This document shows positions 37,957 to 51,001 of a stretch of 64,000 bases of DNA, piece after piece. Position numbers and translations under genes: made by a program. Below the pieces are notes generated by a model. It did no database searches. It was not told where the DNA came from and saw nothing but the letters and a program-made list of their open reading frames with translations. How positions within the stretch are numbered: position 1 is the first letter of the stretch; each line of letters starts with the position of its first letter. Origin of the DNA: Citrobacter sp. R56 (GTDB lineage: Bacteria > Pseudomonadota > Gammaproteobacteria > Enterobacterales > Enterobacteriaceae); assembly GCF_016811995.1 (NCBI RefSeq), contig NZ_CP069159.1:3658001-3722000 (forward strand), written 5' to 3'.

Positions 37957-38808
37957 TTAAGACTGCTTGGACATCGCAGCAACTTCTGCTGCAAAGTCAG
38001 TCTCAACTTTCTCGATGCCTTCGCCCACTTCAAAGCGGATGAAGCCAGTAACGTCAGCGTTGTGCTCTTTCAGCAGCTGAGCAACAGATTTGCTCGGCTC
38101 CATAACGAACGGCTGGCCAGTCAGAGAAACTTCGCCGGTGAATTTCTTCATGCGGCCTTCAACCATTTTCTCTGCGATTTCTTTCGGCTTACCGGACTGC
38201 ATCGCGATGTCCAGCTGAACCTGGTATTCTTTCTCTACCACTTCAGCAGACACGTCTTCCGGCTTAACGAATTCTGGTTTGCTTGCAGCAACGTGCATTG
38301 CCAGCTGTTTAACCAGTTCTTCGTCAGCGCCAGTTGCAGCAACCAGAACACCGATACGCGCACCGTGCTGGTAGTTACCCAGAATTTCGCCTTCCAGGGA
38401 AGCAACGCGACGGATGTTGATGTTCTCACCGATTTTAGCAACCAGAGCAACACGTTCTTCTTCGAACTGTGCTTTCAGAACTTCAACGTCAGTGATTTTG
38501 CCAGCAACGGCAGCGTCCAGTACTTTGTCAGCAAATGCCTGGAAACCAGCATCTTTAGCAACGAAGTCAGTCTGGCAGTTAACTTCCAGAATGAAAGCGA
38601 TGTTGCCGTCGATTTTGGTTTTGATTACGCCGTCAGCAGCAACGTTGCCTGCTTTTTTCGCCGCTTTGATCGCGCCGGATTTACGCATGTTTTCGATTGC
38701 CAGCTCGATGTCGCCATTAGCTTCAGTCAGTGCTTTTTTGCAATCCATCATGCCTGCGCCGGTACGCTCACGCAGCTCTTTTACCAGGGATGCGGTAATT
38801 TCAGCCAT
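37957..38808 (-). CDS. tsf: Elongation factor Ts
   Basis: EF-Ts exchanges GDP for GTP on EF-Tu. From ATG 38808 the product is 283 residues, the E. coli length; an in-frame ATG 72 bases upstream lies in the rpsB-tsf hairpin region and is rejected. It has the UBA-like N-terminal module ('[19 protein letters not shown]') and the Asp80-Phe81-like '[17 protein letters not shown]' loop that displaces Mg2+ from EF-Tu, followed by the dimerisation and C-terminal modules. Confidence 0.97.
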   Translation of the reverse strand: MAEITASLVKELRERTGAGMMDCKKALTEANGDIELAIENMRKSGAIKAAKKAGNVAADGVIKTKIDGNIAFILEVNCQTDFVAKDAGFQAFADKVLDAAVAGKITDVEVLKAQFEEERVALVAKIGENINIRRVASLEGEILGNYQHGARIGVLVAATGADEELVKQLAMHVAASKPEFVKPEDVSAEVVEKEYQVQLDIAMQSGKPKEIAEKMVEGRMKKFTGEVSLTGQPFVMEPSKSVAQLLKEHNADVTGFIRFEVGEGIEKVETDFAAEVAAMSKQS

Positions 38809-38864
38809 TCTAAAATCCTCGGAAGATTTGATCTGCCCGGCCATAAACCGCACAGATTTAAAAG

Positions 38865-38893
38865 TGAAAAAGGGGGCCATATACAGGCCCCCT
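38865..38893 (-). terminator. rpsB-tsf intergenic attenuator hairpin
   Basis: On the minus strand AGGGGGCC-TGTATAT-GGCCCCCT is followed by TTTTC. It sits between rpsB and tsf, where a partial terminator is known in E. coli to lower tsf output relative to rpsB. Confidence 0.82.
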
Positions 38894-38944
38894 AACCAAA
38901 CGTGATACTACCTGGTCTATAAGGGCTCTAACGAGCGTGCCTTA

Positions 38945-39834
<890 letters not shown>

Positions 39835-39840
39835 GCGCGC

Positions 39841-39870
39841 TTTATACCACAAATACGCCGCAGACACCAA
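39841..39870 (-). promoter_or_regulatory. rpsB-tsf promoter
   Basis: On the minus strand TTGGTG (39865-39870) and TATAAA (39841-39846) are 18 bases apart, with an extended -10 TGTGG just before TATAAA and a GC-rich GCGCGCC discriminator just after it, a design typical of stringently controlled ribosomal promoters. Confidence 0.72.
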
Positions 39871-39991
39871 TAATTGTTGGCAGTCTGTGCTGTTAATGAT
39901 TCTCAATTTGGCAGCGTGTACCCCTGACTGATACCATTGACAGCACTTACACAATTATTGTCGAAATAATCGACACTGATGGACAGAATTC

Positions 39992-40786
39992 ATGGCTATC
40001 TCAATCAAGACCCCTGAAGAAATCGAAAAAATGCGCGTCGCTGGCCGTATGGCTGCCGAAGTGCTGGAAATGATCGAACCGTATATCAAACCGGGCGTCA
40101 GCACCGGTGAACTGGATCGTATCTGTAACGACTATATCGTTAATGAACAGCATGCTATATCCGCATGTCTGGGCTATCACGGCTACCCGAAATCCGTCTG
40201 CATCTCTATTAATGAAGTGGTGTGTCACGGTATTCCGGATGATGCCAAGCATCTGAAAGATGGCGATATCGTCAACATCGACGTGACCGTCATTAAAGAC
40301 GAATACCACGGCGATACCTCAAAAATGTTTATCGTCGGCAAACCTACCATTCTGGGCGAACGTCTGTGCCGTGTGACGCAGGAAAGCCTGTATCTGGCAC
40401 TGCGGATGGTAAAACCGGGCATCCGTCTGCGTACGCTGGGTGCCGCCATTCAGAAATATGCGGAAGGCGAAGGTTTCTCCGTGGTGCGTGAATACTGCGG
40501 TCACGGCATTGGTCGCGGCTTCCATGAAGAACCGCAGGTTCTGCACTACGATGCTGATGACGGTGGCGTTGTGCTGCAAACCGGGATGACATTCACCATT
40601 GAACCGATGCTGAACGCCGGTGATTACCGTATCCGTACCATGAAAGATGGCTGGACGGTAAAAACGAAAGATCGCAGCTTGTCCGCACAGTATGAGCATA
40701 CTATTGTGGTGACAGAGAATGGCTGTGAAATTCTGACATTACGCAAGGATGACACCATCCCGGTGGTAATCACGCACGACGAATAA
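39992..40786 (+). CDS. map: Methionine aminopeptidase
   Basis: Map removes the initiator methionine from nascent proteins and is essential. The 264-residue type I enzyme shows the five metal ligands: Asp in 'NIDVTVIKDEYHGDTSKMF' (two), His in 'YCGHGIGRGFHEEP', Glu in 'FTIEPMLNAG' and Glu in 'SAQYEHTIVVTENG'. It is divergent from rpsB, and a BIME repeat separates it from glnD. Confidence 0.98.
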   Translation: MAISIKTPEEIEKMRVAGRMAAEVLEMIEPYIKPGVSTGELDRICNDYIVNEQHAISACLGYHGYPKSVCISINEVVCHGIPDDAKHLKDGDIVNIDVTVIKDEYHGDTSKMFIVGKPTILGERLCRVTQESLYLALRMVKPGIRLRTLGAAIQKYAEGEGFSVVREYCGHGIGRGFHEEPQVLHYDADDGGVVLQTGMTFTIEPMLNAGDYRIRTMKDGWTVKTKDRSLSAQYEHTIVVTENGCEILTLRKDDTIPVVITHDE

Positions 40787-40793
40787 TTTTTTG

Positions 40794-43572
<2,779 letters not shown>

Positions 43573-43602
43573 TGTGTTTATTTATATGGAAAGAGTTTAA
43601 CA

Positions 43603-44427
43603 ATGCAGCAGTTACAGAACGTTATTGAGTCAGCTTTCGAGCGTCGTGCCGACATCACTCCGGCAAATGTAGACACCGTGACCCGTGAAGCGGTTAATCA
43701 GGTCATTTCTCTGCTGGATTCCGGCGTGCTGCGTGTCGCAGAAAAGATTGATGGCCAGTGGGTCACCCATCAGTGGCTGAAGAAAGCGGTACTGCTCTCT
43801 TTCCGTATTAACGATAACCAGGTTATCGACGGTGCGGAAAGCCGCTACTTCGATAAAGTGCCGATGAAATTCGCCGACTACGATGAAGCGCGTTTCCAGA
43901 AAGAAGGCTTCCGTGTGGTTCCGCCTGCGGCAGTGCGTCAGGGCGCGTTTATCGCACGCAATACTGTGCTGATGCCATCCTACGTGAACATCGGCGCTTA
44001 CGTTGACGAAGGCACCATGGTTGATACCTGGGCGACCGTTGGCTCCTGCGCGCAGATTGGTAAAAACGTTCACCTTTCTGGCGGCGTGGGCATCGGTGGT
44101 GTTCTGGAGCCACTGCAGGCTAACCCAACCATCATCGAAGACAACTGCTTTATCGGCGCGCGTTCAGAAGTCGTTGAAGGGGTGATCGTGGAAGAGGGTT
44201 CCGTGATCTCCATGGGCGTGTACATCGGTCAAAGCACCCGTATTTATGATCGCGAAACCGGTGAAGTGCATTACGGTCGCGTTCCGGCAGGTTCGGTGGT
44301 TGTTTCTGGCAACCTCCCGTCCAAAGATGGGAAATACAGCTTGTACTGTGCCGTGATTGTGAAAAAAGTGGATGCGAAAACCCGCGGCAAAGTGGGCATC
44401 AACGAGCTGCTACGCACCATCGACTAA
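43603..44427 (+). CDS. dapD: Tetrahydrodipicolinate N-succinyltransferase
   Basis: DapD succinylates tetrahydrodipicolinate in the diaminopimelate/lysine pathway, supplying peptidoglycan. The 274-residue product has an N-terminal helical domain and a C-terminal left-handed beta-helix of hexapeptide repeats ('[20 protein letters not shown]'). It follows glnD and is closed by a strong terminator. Confidence 0.97.
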   Translation: MQQLQNVIESAFERRADITPANVDTVTREAVNQVISLLDSGVLRVAEKIDGQWVTHQWLKKAVLLSFRINDNQVIDGAESRYFDKVPMKFADYDEARFQKEGFRVVPPAAVRQGAFIARNTVLMPSYVNIGAYVDEGTMVDTWATVGSCAQIGKNVHLSGGVGIGGVLEPLQANPTIIEDNCFIGARSEVVEGVIVEEGSVISMGVYIGQSTRIYDRETGEVHYGRVPAGSVVVSGNLPSKDGKYSLYCAVIVKKVDAKTRGKVGINELLRTID

Positions 44428-44437
44428 TCATGATTAG

Positions 44438-44466
44438 AAAAAGCGGGGGCAACCCCGCTTTTTTTA
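44438..44466 (+). terminator. dapD terminator
   Basis: AAAGCGGGG-GCAA-CCCCGCTTT followed by TTTTTAT, starting about 10 bases after the dapD stop. Part of only 110 bases between dapD and yaeH, so the E. coli gene yaeI is not here. Confidence 0.92.
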
Positions 44467-44537
44467 TATCTTCTGGTGGCGGAAAAAGAACTTTTCGTTA
44501 ATTATTCAAAGGTTATGTTGAGATTAAGGGTACCGCT

Positions 44538-44924
44538 ATGTACGACAATCTGAAAAGTCTGGGCATTACCAATCCTGAAGAAATCGATCGTTACAGCCTG
44601 CGGCAAGAAGCCAACAACGATATCCTGAAAATCTATTTCCAGAAGGATAAAGGCGAATTCTTTGCCAAGAGCGTTAAGTTTAAATATCCTCGCCAGCGCA
44701 AAACGGTCGTCGCTGATGGTGTTGGTCAGGGGTACAAAGAGGTTCAGGAGATCAGCCCGAATCTACGCTATGTGATCGACGAGCTGGATCAAATCTGCCA
44801 GCGTGACCGCACCGAAGTCGATCTTAAACGTAAGATCCTCGACGATTTACGTCATCTGGAATCGGTCGTGACCAATAAGATCAGCGAGATTGAAGCCGAT
44901 CTTGAGAAGTTGACACGCAAATAA
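44538..44924 (+). CDS. yaeH: Conserved DUF3461 protein YaeH
   Basis: The 128-residue product matches YaeH of E. coli in length and sequence (starting '[20 protein letters not shown]'). Function is unknown. It is highly charged and soluble-looking, with a predicted helical C-terminal half ('[20 protein letters not shown]'), which may form a coiled coil. There is no signal peptide. A BIME follows. Confidence 0.93.
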   Translation: MYDNLKSLGITNPEEIDRYSLRQEANNDILKIYFQKDKGEFFAKSVKFKYPRQRKTVVADGVGQGYKEVQEISPNLRYVIDELDQICQRDRTEVDLKRKILDDLRHLESVVTNKISEIEADLEKLTRK

Positions 44925-44933
44925 CGCGGTTTG

Positions 44934-45035
44934 TTGCCGGGTGGCGGCTTCGCCTTACCCGGCCTACCCATTGATGCGCGCCCGCCGCCACCCGGCTTTA
45001 TTTTGCCTGAGGGCACTACGTTTATCAGGCCGACA
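44934..45035. repeat. REP/BIME element between yaeH and cdaR
   Basis: Several REP-like palindromes: GCCGGGTGGCGGCTTCGCCTTACCCGGCCTAC (about 44937-44968), a half unit CGCCGCCACCCGGC (about 44984-44996) and GCCTGAGGGCACTACGTTTATCAGGC (45005-45030). They separate the convergent 3' ends of yaeH and cdaR. Confidence 0.85.
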
Positions 45036-45048
45036 AAACAAATCCCGC

Positions 45049-45482
45049 CTACCGTTGTTCATCCAGTTGCAATGCCACATACAACAACAACCTATCGTCA
45101 AAATTCCCTAAATCCAGCCCGGTGAGTTTAGAGATTCGGTTCAGGCGATACTCCAGCGTATTACGGTGGATAAATAACGCTTTTGACGTCGCCAGCGGCT
45201 GTACGTTGTGGCGAAACCACGCCGCCAGTGTCCGGCGCAATAATCCGTTGTTATCCATGGATTTCAGTCGTGCTAACGGCCTCGCCAGCTCATTATCAAT
45301 ATCGACAACGCGCCCTTGCGACAACACCAGCAATGCACCTTCGTGCAATTCACCAATACGTTCGCGATCGCCGCTGCCGATAATACGCCCACGGGCATCC
45401 ATTACGTTGATATTGGTATCAATGATGCGCATGGTCCGCGACACGATATCCTGTGCCATGCTGGTATCAAGATGCCAGCCAT
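45049..45482 (-). pseudogene. cdaR: Broken carbohydrate-diacid regulator cdaR
   Basis: Intact CdaR (about 385 residues) activates genes for glucarate, galactarate and glycerate use. Here the canonical ATG at 45482 has a strong AGGAGG site (45487-45492) but reads only 26 codons to a TAA at 45402-45404; the true frame is restored four bases off ('GWHLDTSMAQDIV'), as if one GGCT of a tandem pair had been lost. Separately, 'GRVVDID' joins directly to 'NELARPLARL', removing roughly 240 residues (most of the diacid-recognition domain and the GGDEF-like middle) in frame. The C-terminal PucR-type helix-turn-helix ('ALFIHRNTLEYRLNRISKLT') is intact. An ATG at 45459 could start a 136-residue remnant, but it lacks a ribosome-binding site. 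Confidence 0.9.
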
Positions 45483-45602
45483 AAACCCTCCTGTGAGCGG
45501 AACTCAAGCATAGGGAAGATGTTAGCCTGCAACATTGTGCAGATGCACAAACAGACGGGGAGATATATGGAGTTGTGGGAAACTTCACAAAACGGGGGAG
45601 AA

Positions 45603-45625
45603 CCCTTTCCCCAACGGGGAAAGGG
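45603..45625. terminator. Perfect hairpin downstream of degP
   Basis: A 10-bp perfect stem CCCTTTCCCC/GGGGAAAGGG with a 3-base loop lies 13 bases after the degP stop. The T-tract on the minus strand is interrupted (TTCTCCCCCGTTTTG), so as a degP terminator it is probable rather than certain. It is also between degP and the cdaR start region. Confidence 0.5.
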
Positions 45626-45637
45626 GTTGGCGAGAGA

Positions 45638-47074
45638 TTACTGCATCAGCAGGTAGATGGAGCTATCGCCACGCTGAATGTTCAGTGCCAGCACAGACGG
45701 TTTGCTGTCGAGGATTTTACGCAGTTCAGCGATGTTTTTAATCGCCTGCTGGTTTGCCCCAACGATCACGTCCCCTTTCTTCAGGCCAATCATGGCAGCC
45801 GGAGAATTGGCTTTGACGTTATTCACGACAACGCCCTTATCCTGGCCTTTATTGCTCATCTCCGCACCTTCAATACCGCTGAAGATGGTGCTGGAGTCGA
45901 CCTGATTCTGGTTGCTTTGCTGCAGCTCCAGACTTACTGTAACAGGCTTGCCTTCGCGCAGCAGACCCAGGCTGATTTTGCTGCCAATCGGCATCGTTCC
46001 TACCTGAGCGCGCAGTGCGGCAAAACTGCTGATCGGCTTACCGTTCAGAGACGTAATGACGTCACCCGCTTTAATGCCCGCTTTCGCCGCCGACGAGTTC
46101 GGCAATACCTGGCTTACGAATGCGCCACGCTGCGCATCGACTTTCATTGCTTTCGCCAGCTCAGAGCTCAGTTCGGTCCCCAGAATCCCCAGCTCCCCGC
46201 GTTTCACCTGACCGTACTCGACCATCTGGGCCGTCAGGTTTTTCACCATGTTGCTTGGGATGGCAAAACCGATACCGATATTGCCGCCGTCCGGCGCAAG
46301 AATAGCGGTGTTAATACCGATCAATTCGCCATTCAGGTTCACCAGCGCACCACCGGAGTTACCCCGGTTGATGGCGGCGTCAGTCTGGATAAAGTTTTCA
46401 TAGTTCTCTGCGTTCAGACCGCTACGGCCTAGCGCAGAAACAATACCGGACGTCACCGTCTCACCCAGACCGAACGGGTTACCGATGGCAACGGTATAAT
46501 CCCCCACGCGCAGCGTGTCAGAGTCCGCCAGCTTAATCGCCGTCAGATTTTTCGGATCCTGAATCTGGATCAGCGCAATATCGGAGCGCGGATCTTTGCC
46601 GACGACCTTCGCATCGAATTTACGGCCATCGCTCAGTTGTACTTTGATAACGCTGGCTTTGTCGACCACGTGGTTGTTGGTCACAACATAACCTTTTGCG
46701 GCGTCAATGATGACACCGGAACCCAGCGCCATGAATTTTTGTTGCTGACCGCCGCCGTTATCGCCGCCCTGCTGCACCCCGCCCTGACAGAAAGGCGAGC
46801 TCTGGAATGGCGAGCCATCCTGACAGAACGGAGAATCTTCACCGAAAAACTGCTGGAAGTTACGCGGCATACGCGGCGTATTCACCGTCGTGCTGCCTTC
46901 CACGTTAATACTCACCACCGATGGCATCACTTTTTCGAGCATCGGCGCCAGACTTGGCATCTGCTGGGCTGTTGTTGCTGAAGACGCCGTCTCAGCCGCC
47001 GTTGCAGACAGGGGGGACAACGCCAAACCTAAACTCAGAGCCAGTGCACTCATTGCTAATGTGGTTTTTTTCAT
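45638..47074 (-). CDS. degP: Periplasmic serine protease/chaperone DegP
   Basis: DegP (HtrA) degrades or refolds damaged envelope proteins. The 478-residue product has a signal peptide cleaved after 'LSATAA' (about residue 26), the LA loop with two Cys ('SPFCQDG', 'SPFCQGG') and a Gly/Gln-rich stretch, a protease domain with the triad His ('VTNNHVVDK'), Asp ('PRSDIALIQ') and Ser ('RGNSGGALV'), and two PDZ domains ending 'SSIYLLMQ'. A consensus sigma-E promoter lies upstream. Confidence 0.97.
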   Translation of the reverse strand: MKKTTLAMSALALSLGLALSPLSATAAETASSATTAQQMPSLAPMLEKVMPSVVSINVEGSTTVNTPRMPRNFQQFFGEDSPFCQDGSPFQSSPFCQGGVQQGGDNGGGQQQKFMALGSGVIIDAAKGYVVTNNHVVDKASVIKVQLSDGRKFDAKVVGKDPRSDIALIQIQDPKNLTAIKLADSDTLRVGDYTVAIGNPFGLGETVTSGIVSALGRSGLNAENYENFIQTDAAINRGNSGGALVNLNGELIGINTAILAPDGGNIGIGFAIPSNMVKNLTAQMVEYGQVKRGELGILGTELSSELAKAMKVDAQRGAFVSQVLPNSSAAKAGIKAGDVITSLNGKPISSFAALRAQVGTMPIGSKISLGLLREGKPVTVSLELQQSNQNQVDSSTIFSGIEGAEMSNKGQDKGVVVNNVKANSPAAMIGLKKGDVIVGANQQAIKNIAELRKILDSKPSVLALNIQRGDSSIYLLMQ

Positions 47075-47119
47075 GTGTTTCGATCTCGATTAACAGATAA
47101 CGCAAAATTGCTGTGTACA

Positions 47120-47146
47120 TCAGATTCGTTTTATAGCGCGAAGTTC
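47120..47146 (-). promoter_or_regulatory. degP sigma-E promoter
   Basis: On the minus strand GAACTT (47141-47146) and TCTGA (47120-47124) are separated by 16 bases, an exact fit to the sigma-E pattern and in the position known for E. coli degP, about 50 bases before the start codon. Confidence 0.88.
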
Positions 47147-47206
47147 CGGTATAAAGTTTCTGGAAACGGTAAATATTTATTGTTCATCTTTACAAAAGGC
47201 TGAATA

Positions 47207-48721
47207 TTATTCAACCGCCATCAGTCGGCGATATTCATCCCAGGCATACAAATCGGTCATCCCGCTGATATAATCCTGGATCAGACGGCAGCGATAATAA
47301 TATTCCAGCGTGGCGTATTCCGGGGAATCTGAGGCTAATTTACCCACCACTTCAACATAGGCCAGGCGGTGACGCGTAGAGAGCTTTTGGAATAGTCTGG
47401 ACTCAATAGGAAAGCGTTTCAGTCGTTCGTTATCCACCAGCTCAGAAAAATCTAATAACGACATTTTTAATAACGGCTGATAAATCTCCAGCAAACCGCT
47501 GATCACCCGATATCCTTGTAATTCCAGTTGTTCGACATCCGGGTGGCTAAACACGTGTTTTACCGCGACATTCTTATATAATTCAAGCAACTGACTGAAG
47601 CCACTGGCATCTTCCAGCAATGCATGATTGAAATTACCGTCAAAGATTTGCGGCAAATTATCAATAAAGCGCTGGGCAGCATACGGCACCAGTTTATTAA
47701 GTGTATTCACGCGTAAATACATAAAAAACTGGTCTTCCGTACTGCGGCTTAATGAATTGGCGCGCGATTTCTCCCAGGCATTCTCAACCACCTGTGTGAA
47801 CAGTGAGCCTTTTTCATGATGCCCCCAGGCTTCATAAAGATGATGATAAAGCTGCTCCACGCTGAAGATTCTTTTCTCAACAGCATCCTCAAGATCGGCC
47901 ACACAATATGAAATGTCGTCAGCCGCCTCCATAATCCACGCCAATGGATATCGGCTGTAAGGCGCCATTTCAAGCTCTTTACGTAACCGCTCAATATAGG
48001 GTTCTTCAGAAAGATAGTAGCCCGGCTTTTTCATTAAATAGGTATGTGAGGAAGGCGTTTCACCCCGCCACCAGGCGGGTCGCGTATATTTTAAAATACC
48101 GCCCACCTGCGCCCAGGTCAGATTCATTCGCATCAATGTATGAACCAGACGTATCCCCTGCGCATTCCCTTCAAACTGACATAGGTCCTGGCGCACTTTA
48201 CGACGAAGATGATTCACTGACTCCTCACCCTCACGCAATCGCAGCGCGGCAACGACACAACGATCGTCACTGAGTGGCTGGCTTTCCGCATCTGCCGGGA
48301 ACAAACGCTGGCGAAACCAGTCGTTAATCGCCGCCTCGCCAAAATGCCCAAACGGCGGGTTGCCGATATCATGCATCAGGCAAGACATCTCCACGATGCT
48401 CTCAAAAGGACCGGTCAACTCATCAAGGCCGTACTTCTCTAACAGTTTCAGCTCTTTAAGGCGACTCAGTATCTCTTTAGCGATATAACGCCCAACCTGC
48501 TGCACTTCCATAGAGTGCGTCAGACGCGTCCGCACCGCCGCATTGCGCTCAAGGGGGAACACCTGCGTTTTCTGTTGCAGACGGCGAATCGCGGGTGAAT
48601 TGATGATCCGACCACGATCGCTCTCAAAGATCCGTAGAATTTCATGCTCAGATTTCGTGCCCTGCGGTGAGCGATAACGACGGTGCCAGTTAATTTTATT
48701 TCGGAAATCGATCTGTGCCAT
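47207..48721 (-). CDS. dgt: Deoxyguanosine triphosphate triphosphohydrolase
   Basis: Dgt splits dGTP to deoxyguanosine and tripolyphosphate, shaping the dNTP pool. From ATG 48721 the product is 504 residues beginning '[20 protein letters not shown]', preceded by GGAGAGAAC; an ATG 30 bases upstream is less likely. The HD metal site is visible: His in '[13 protein letters not shown]', His-Asp in '[16 protein letters not shown]' and Asp in '[16 protein letters not shown]'. It is divergent from mtnN. Confidence 0.96.
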   Translation of the reverse strand: MAQIDFRNKINWHRRYRSPQGTKSEHEILRIFESDRGRIINSPAIRRLQQKTQVFPLERNAAVRTRLTHSMEVQQVGRYIAKEILSRLKELKLLEKYGLDELTGPFESIVEMSCLMHDIGNPPFGHFGEAAINDWFRQRLFPADAESQPLSDDRCVVAALRLREGEESVNHLRRKVRQDLCQFEGNAQGIRLVHTLMRMNLTWAQVGGILKYTRPAWWRGETPSSHTYLMKKPGYYLSEEPYIERLRKELEMAPYSRYPLAWIMEAADDISYCVADLEDAVEKRIFSVEQLYHHLYEAWGHHEKGSLFTQVVENAWEKSRANSLSRSTEDQFFMYLRVNTLNKLVPYAAQRFIDNLPQIFDGNFNHALLEDASGFSQLLELYKNVAVKHVFSHPDVEQLELQGYRVISGLLEIYQPLLKMSLLDFSELVDNERLKRFPIESRLFQKLSTRHRLAYVEVVGKLASDSPEYATLEYYYRCRLIQDYISGMTDLYAWDEYRRLMAVE

Positions 48722-48804
48722 GTTCTCTCCCGCCTGAGCAATGCGCTTCACCTTAAGCGCATGATAGACTATGCCCTCAAATCTGGCTTATCGCGAGTAA
48801 ATCT

Positions 48805-49503
48805 ATGAAAATCGGCATCATTGGTGCAATGGAAGAAGAAGTTACGCTGCTGCGTGACAAAATCGAAAACCGTCAGACAATTACCCTTGGCGGTTGTGAA
48901 ATTTACACCGGCCAACTGAACGGAACCGAGGTTGCGCTACTGAAATCAGGCATCGGTAAAGTCGCGGCTGCGCTGGGCGCAACTCTGCTTCTCGAGCGAT
49001 GCAAGCCGGATGTCATTGTTAACACCGGTTCTGCGGGCGGCCTGGCGCCGACGCTGAAAGTCGGTGACATCGTGGTTTCTGACGAAGCGCGTTATCACGA
49101 TGCCGACGTCACCGCGTTTGGTTATGAATTTGGTCAGCTTCCGGGTTGCCCGGCAGGTTTTAAAGCGGATGACAAGCTGATCACGGCTGCCGAATCCTGC
49201 ATCGCAGAACTGAACCTGAATGCGGTTCGCGGGTTGATCGTCAGTGGTGACGCCTTCATTAATGGCTCAGTCAGTCTGGCGAGGATCCGCCATAACTTCC
49301 CGAACGCGATTGCCGTAGAGATGGAAGCGACCGCTATCGCGCACGTTTGCCATAACTTTAACGTGCCTTTTGTGGTGGTTCGCGCCATTTCTGACGTGGC
49401 CGATCAGCAGTCTCACCTCAGCTTTGACGAGTTCCTGGTGGTTGCCGCCAAACAGTCCAGCCTGATGGTGGAAACGCTGGTCCAGAAACTGGCACATGGC
49501 TAA
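48805..49503 (+). CDS. mtnN: 5'-methylthioadenosine/S-adenosylhomocysteine nucleosidase
   Basis: MtnN cleaves adenine from methylthioadenosine, S-adenosylhomocysteine and 5'-deoxyadenosine, relieving product inhibition of SAM-dependent enzymes. The 232-residue product has the catalytic Glu in '[10 protein letters not shown]' (Glu12) and Asp in '[11 protein letters not shown]' (Asp197). Its end overlaps btuF by eight bases. Confidence 0.97.
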   Translation: MKIGIIGAMEEEVTLLRDKIENRQTITLGGCEIYTGQLNGTEVALLKSGIGKVAAALGATLLLERCKPDVIVNTGSAGGLAPTLKVGDIVVSDEARYHDADVTAFGYEFGQLPGCPAGFKADDKLITAAESCIAELNLNAVRGLIVSGDAFINGSVSLARIRHNFPNAIAVEMEATAIAHVCHNFNVPFVVVRAISDVADQQSHLSFDEFLVVAAKQSSLMVETLVQKLAHG

Positions 49504-50296
49504 ATCATTATCCAGGGCGCTGGCCGCCCTGCTTCTCACTCTTCCGGTGTGGCTGTCTGCCGCGCCGCGCGTCGTATCTCTTTCCCCCGCTAACACCGAA
49601 CTCGCCTTTGCCGCAGGCATTACCCCCGTTGGCGTTAGCAGTTATTCCGACTATCCCCCGGAAGCGAAAGGCATCGATGAGGTTTCTACCTGGCAAGGGA
49701 TGAATCTGGAACGGATTGTGGCGCTAAAGCCCGATCTGGTTATCGCCTGGCGTGGCGGGAATTCAGAACGACAGGTCAATCAACTGACCTCTCTGGGCAT
49801 CGACGTCATCTGGATAGACGCGGAAACCATTGAGCAGGTCGCTGGCGCGTTGCAGCAACTGGCTGCCTGGAGCCCCGATCCCGAGAAAGCCAAACGTGCG
49901 GCGCAAACCTTGTTGGATGAGTATGCTCAGCTAAAATCTCAGTATGCAGAGAAACCGAAAAAACGGGTGTTTCTCCAGTTTGGCATCAATCCGCCCTTTA
50001 CCAGCGGAAAAAACTCGATTCAGAACCAGGTTATTGAGCTTTGTGGTGGAGAAAATGTCTTTGCCGATAGTCGGGTTCCCTGGCCGCAGGTGAGTCGCGA
50101 ACAGGTGCTGGCAAGGGATCCCCAGGCGATCGTCGTCGCAGGAGATTCGGGCGAAATTCTCAAAATCAAACAATACTGGGGAAATCAGCTAAAAATTCCG
50201 GTTATTCCACTCACCAGTGACTGGTTTGAACGCGCAAGCCCGCGTATTATCCTCGCCGCAAAACAACTCTGTAATGCGCTTTCACAAGTGAAATAG
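49496..50296 (+). CDS. btuF: Vitamin B12 periplasmic binding protein
   Basis: BtuF delivers cobalamin from the outer-membrane receptor BtuB to the BtuCD importer. The 266-residue product has a signal peptide ending near 'WLSAAPR' (residue 22) and the class III binding fold ('[18 protein letters not shown]', '[16 protein letters not shown]') with two conserved Glu-containing surface patches for docking. The start lies inside mtnN, and yadS follows 37 bases on. Confidence 0.96.
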   Translation: MAKSLSRALAALLLTLPVWLSAAPRVVSLSPANTELAFAAGITPVGVSSYSDYPPEAKGIDEVSTWQGMNLERIVALKPDLVIAWRGGNSERQVNQLTSLGIDVIWIDAETIEQVAGALQQLAAWSPDPEKAKRAAQTLLDEYAQLKSQYAEKPKKRVFLQFGINPPFTSGKNSIQNQVIELCGGENVFADSRVPWPQVSREQVLARDPQAIVVAGDSGEILKIKQYWGNQLKIPVIPLTSDWFERASPRIILAAKQLCNALSQVK

Positions 50297-50333
50297 AGCC
50301 AGGCCCCGCCAGGCTCTCAGTGGGGATTCGACA

Positions 50334-50957
50334 ATGCTCGTCTATTGGCTCGATATTGTAGGCACAGCGGTATTTGCTATCTCTGGCGTATTACTGGCCG
50401 GAAAACTGCGCATGGACCCTTTTGGCGTTCTGGTTCTTGGCGTTGTCACGGCCGTTGGCGGGGGAACCATTCGCGATATGGCGCTGGATAACGGGCCGGT
50501 ATTTTGGGTAAAAGATCCGACCGACCTGGTGGTGGCGATGATCACCAGCATGCTCACCATTGTGCTGGTGCGTCAGCCCAGACGACTGCCTAAATGGATG
50601 CTCCCGGTATTGGATGCCGTTGGCTTAGCGGTGTTTGTCGGTATCGGCGTGAACAAAGCCTTTATTGCCGGAAGCGGTCCACTGGTCGCCATCTGTATGG
50701 GCGTGATTACCGGCGTCGGCGGCGGGATTATTCGTGATGTGTTAGCCCGCGAAGTCCCCATGATTTTACGCACTGAAATTTATGCAACGGCCTGTATCAT
50801 CGGCGGTATTGTGCATGCTACTGCGTATTATACGTTTGATATTCCACTGGAGACGTCCAGTATGATGGGGATGGTCGTGACGTTGCTCATTCGACTTGCC
50901 GCCATTCGCTGGCATCTGAAGTTGCCGACCTTTGCACTGGATGATCGCACCAGATAG
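50334..50957 (+). CDS. yadS: TRIC-type membrane protein YadS
   Basis: YadS is a 207-residue inner-membrane protein made of two repeated UPF0126/TRIC-like modules, each about three helices with the glycine-rich motifs 'AVGGGTIRDMALDNGPVFW' and 'GVGGGIIRDVLAREVPMIL'. Related bacterial proteins have been described as monovalent cation channels and as glycine transporters; I cannot decide the substrate here. It is the last gene of mtnN-btuF-yadS and ends at a bidirectional terminator. Confidence 0.92.
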   Translation: MLVYWLDIVGTAVFAISGVLLAGKLRMDPFGVLVLGVVTAVGGGTIRDMALDNGPVFWVKDPTDLVVAMITSMLTIVLVRQPRRLPKWMLPVLDAVGLAVFVGIGVNKAFIAGSGPLVAICMGVITGVGGGIIRDVLAREVPMILRTEIYATACIIGGIVHATAYYTFDIPLETSSMMGMVVTLLIRLAAIRWHLKLPTFALDDRTR

Positions 50958-50988
50958 CAAAAAGCCGTGTCTATGACACGGCTTTTTC
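50957..50988. terminator. Bidirectional terminator between yadS and erpA
   Basis: AAAAGCCGTGTC-TAT-GACACGGCTTTT, a 12-bp perfect stem with A-rich left and T-rich right flanks, serving yadS on the plus strand and erpA on the minus strand. Confidence 0.92.
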
Positions 50989-51001
50989 ATGTTCAGTACA
51001 A

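Noticed and set aside
38062-38895. 277-codon plus-strand open frame
   Set aside because: It is antisense to tsf, a highly expressed gene with strongly biased codons that leave the opposite strand free of stops.
45049-45588. A 179-residue protein starting at 45588 as a real short CdaR
   Set aside because: The first 35 or so residues come from the leader region and its Shine-Dalgarno sequence and do not resemble CdaR; the strong ribosome-binding site points to the ATG at 45482, which is out of frame.
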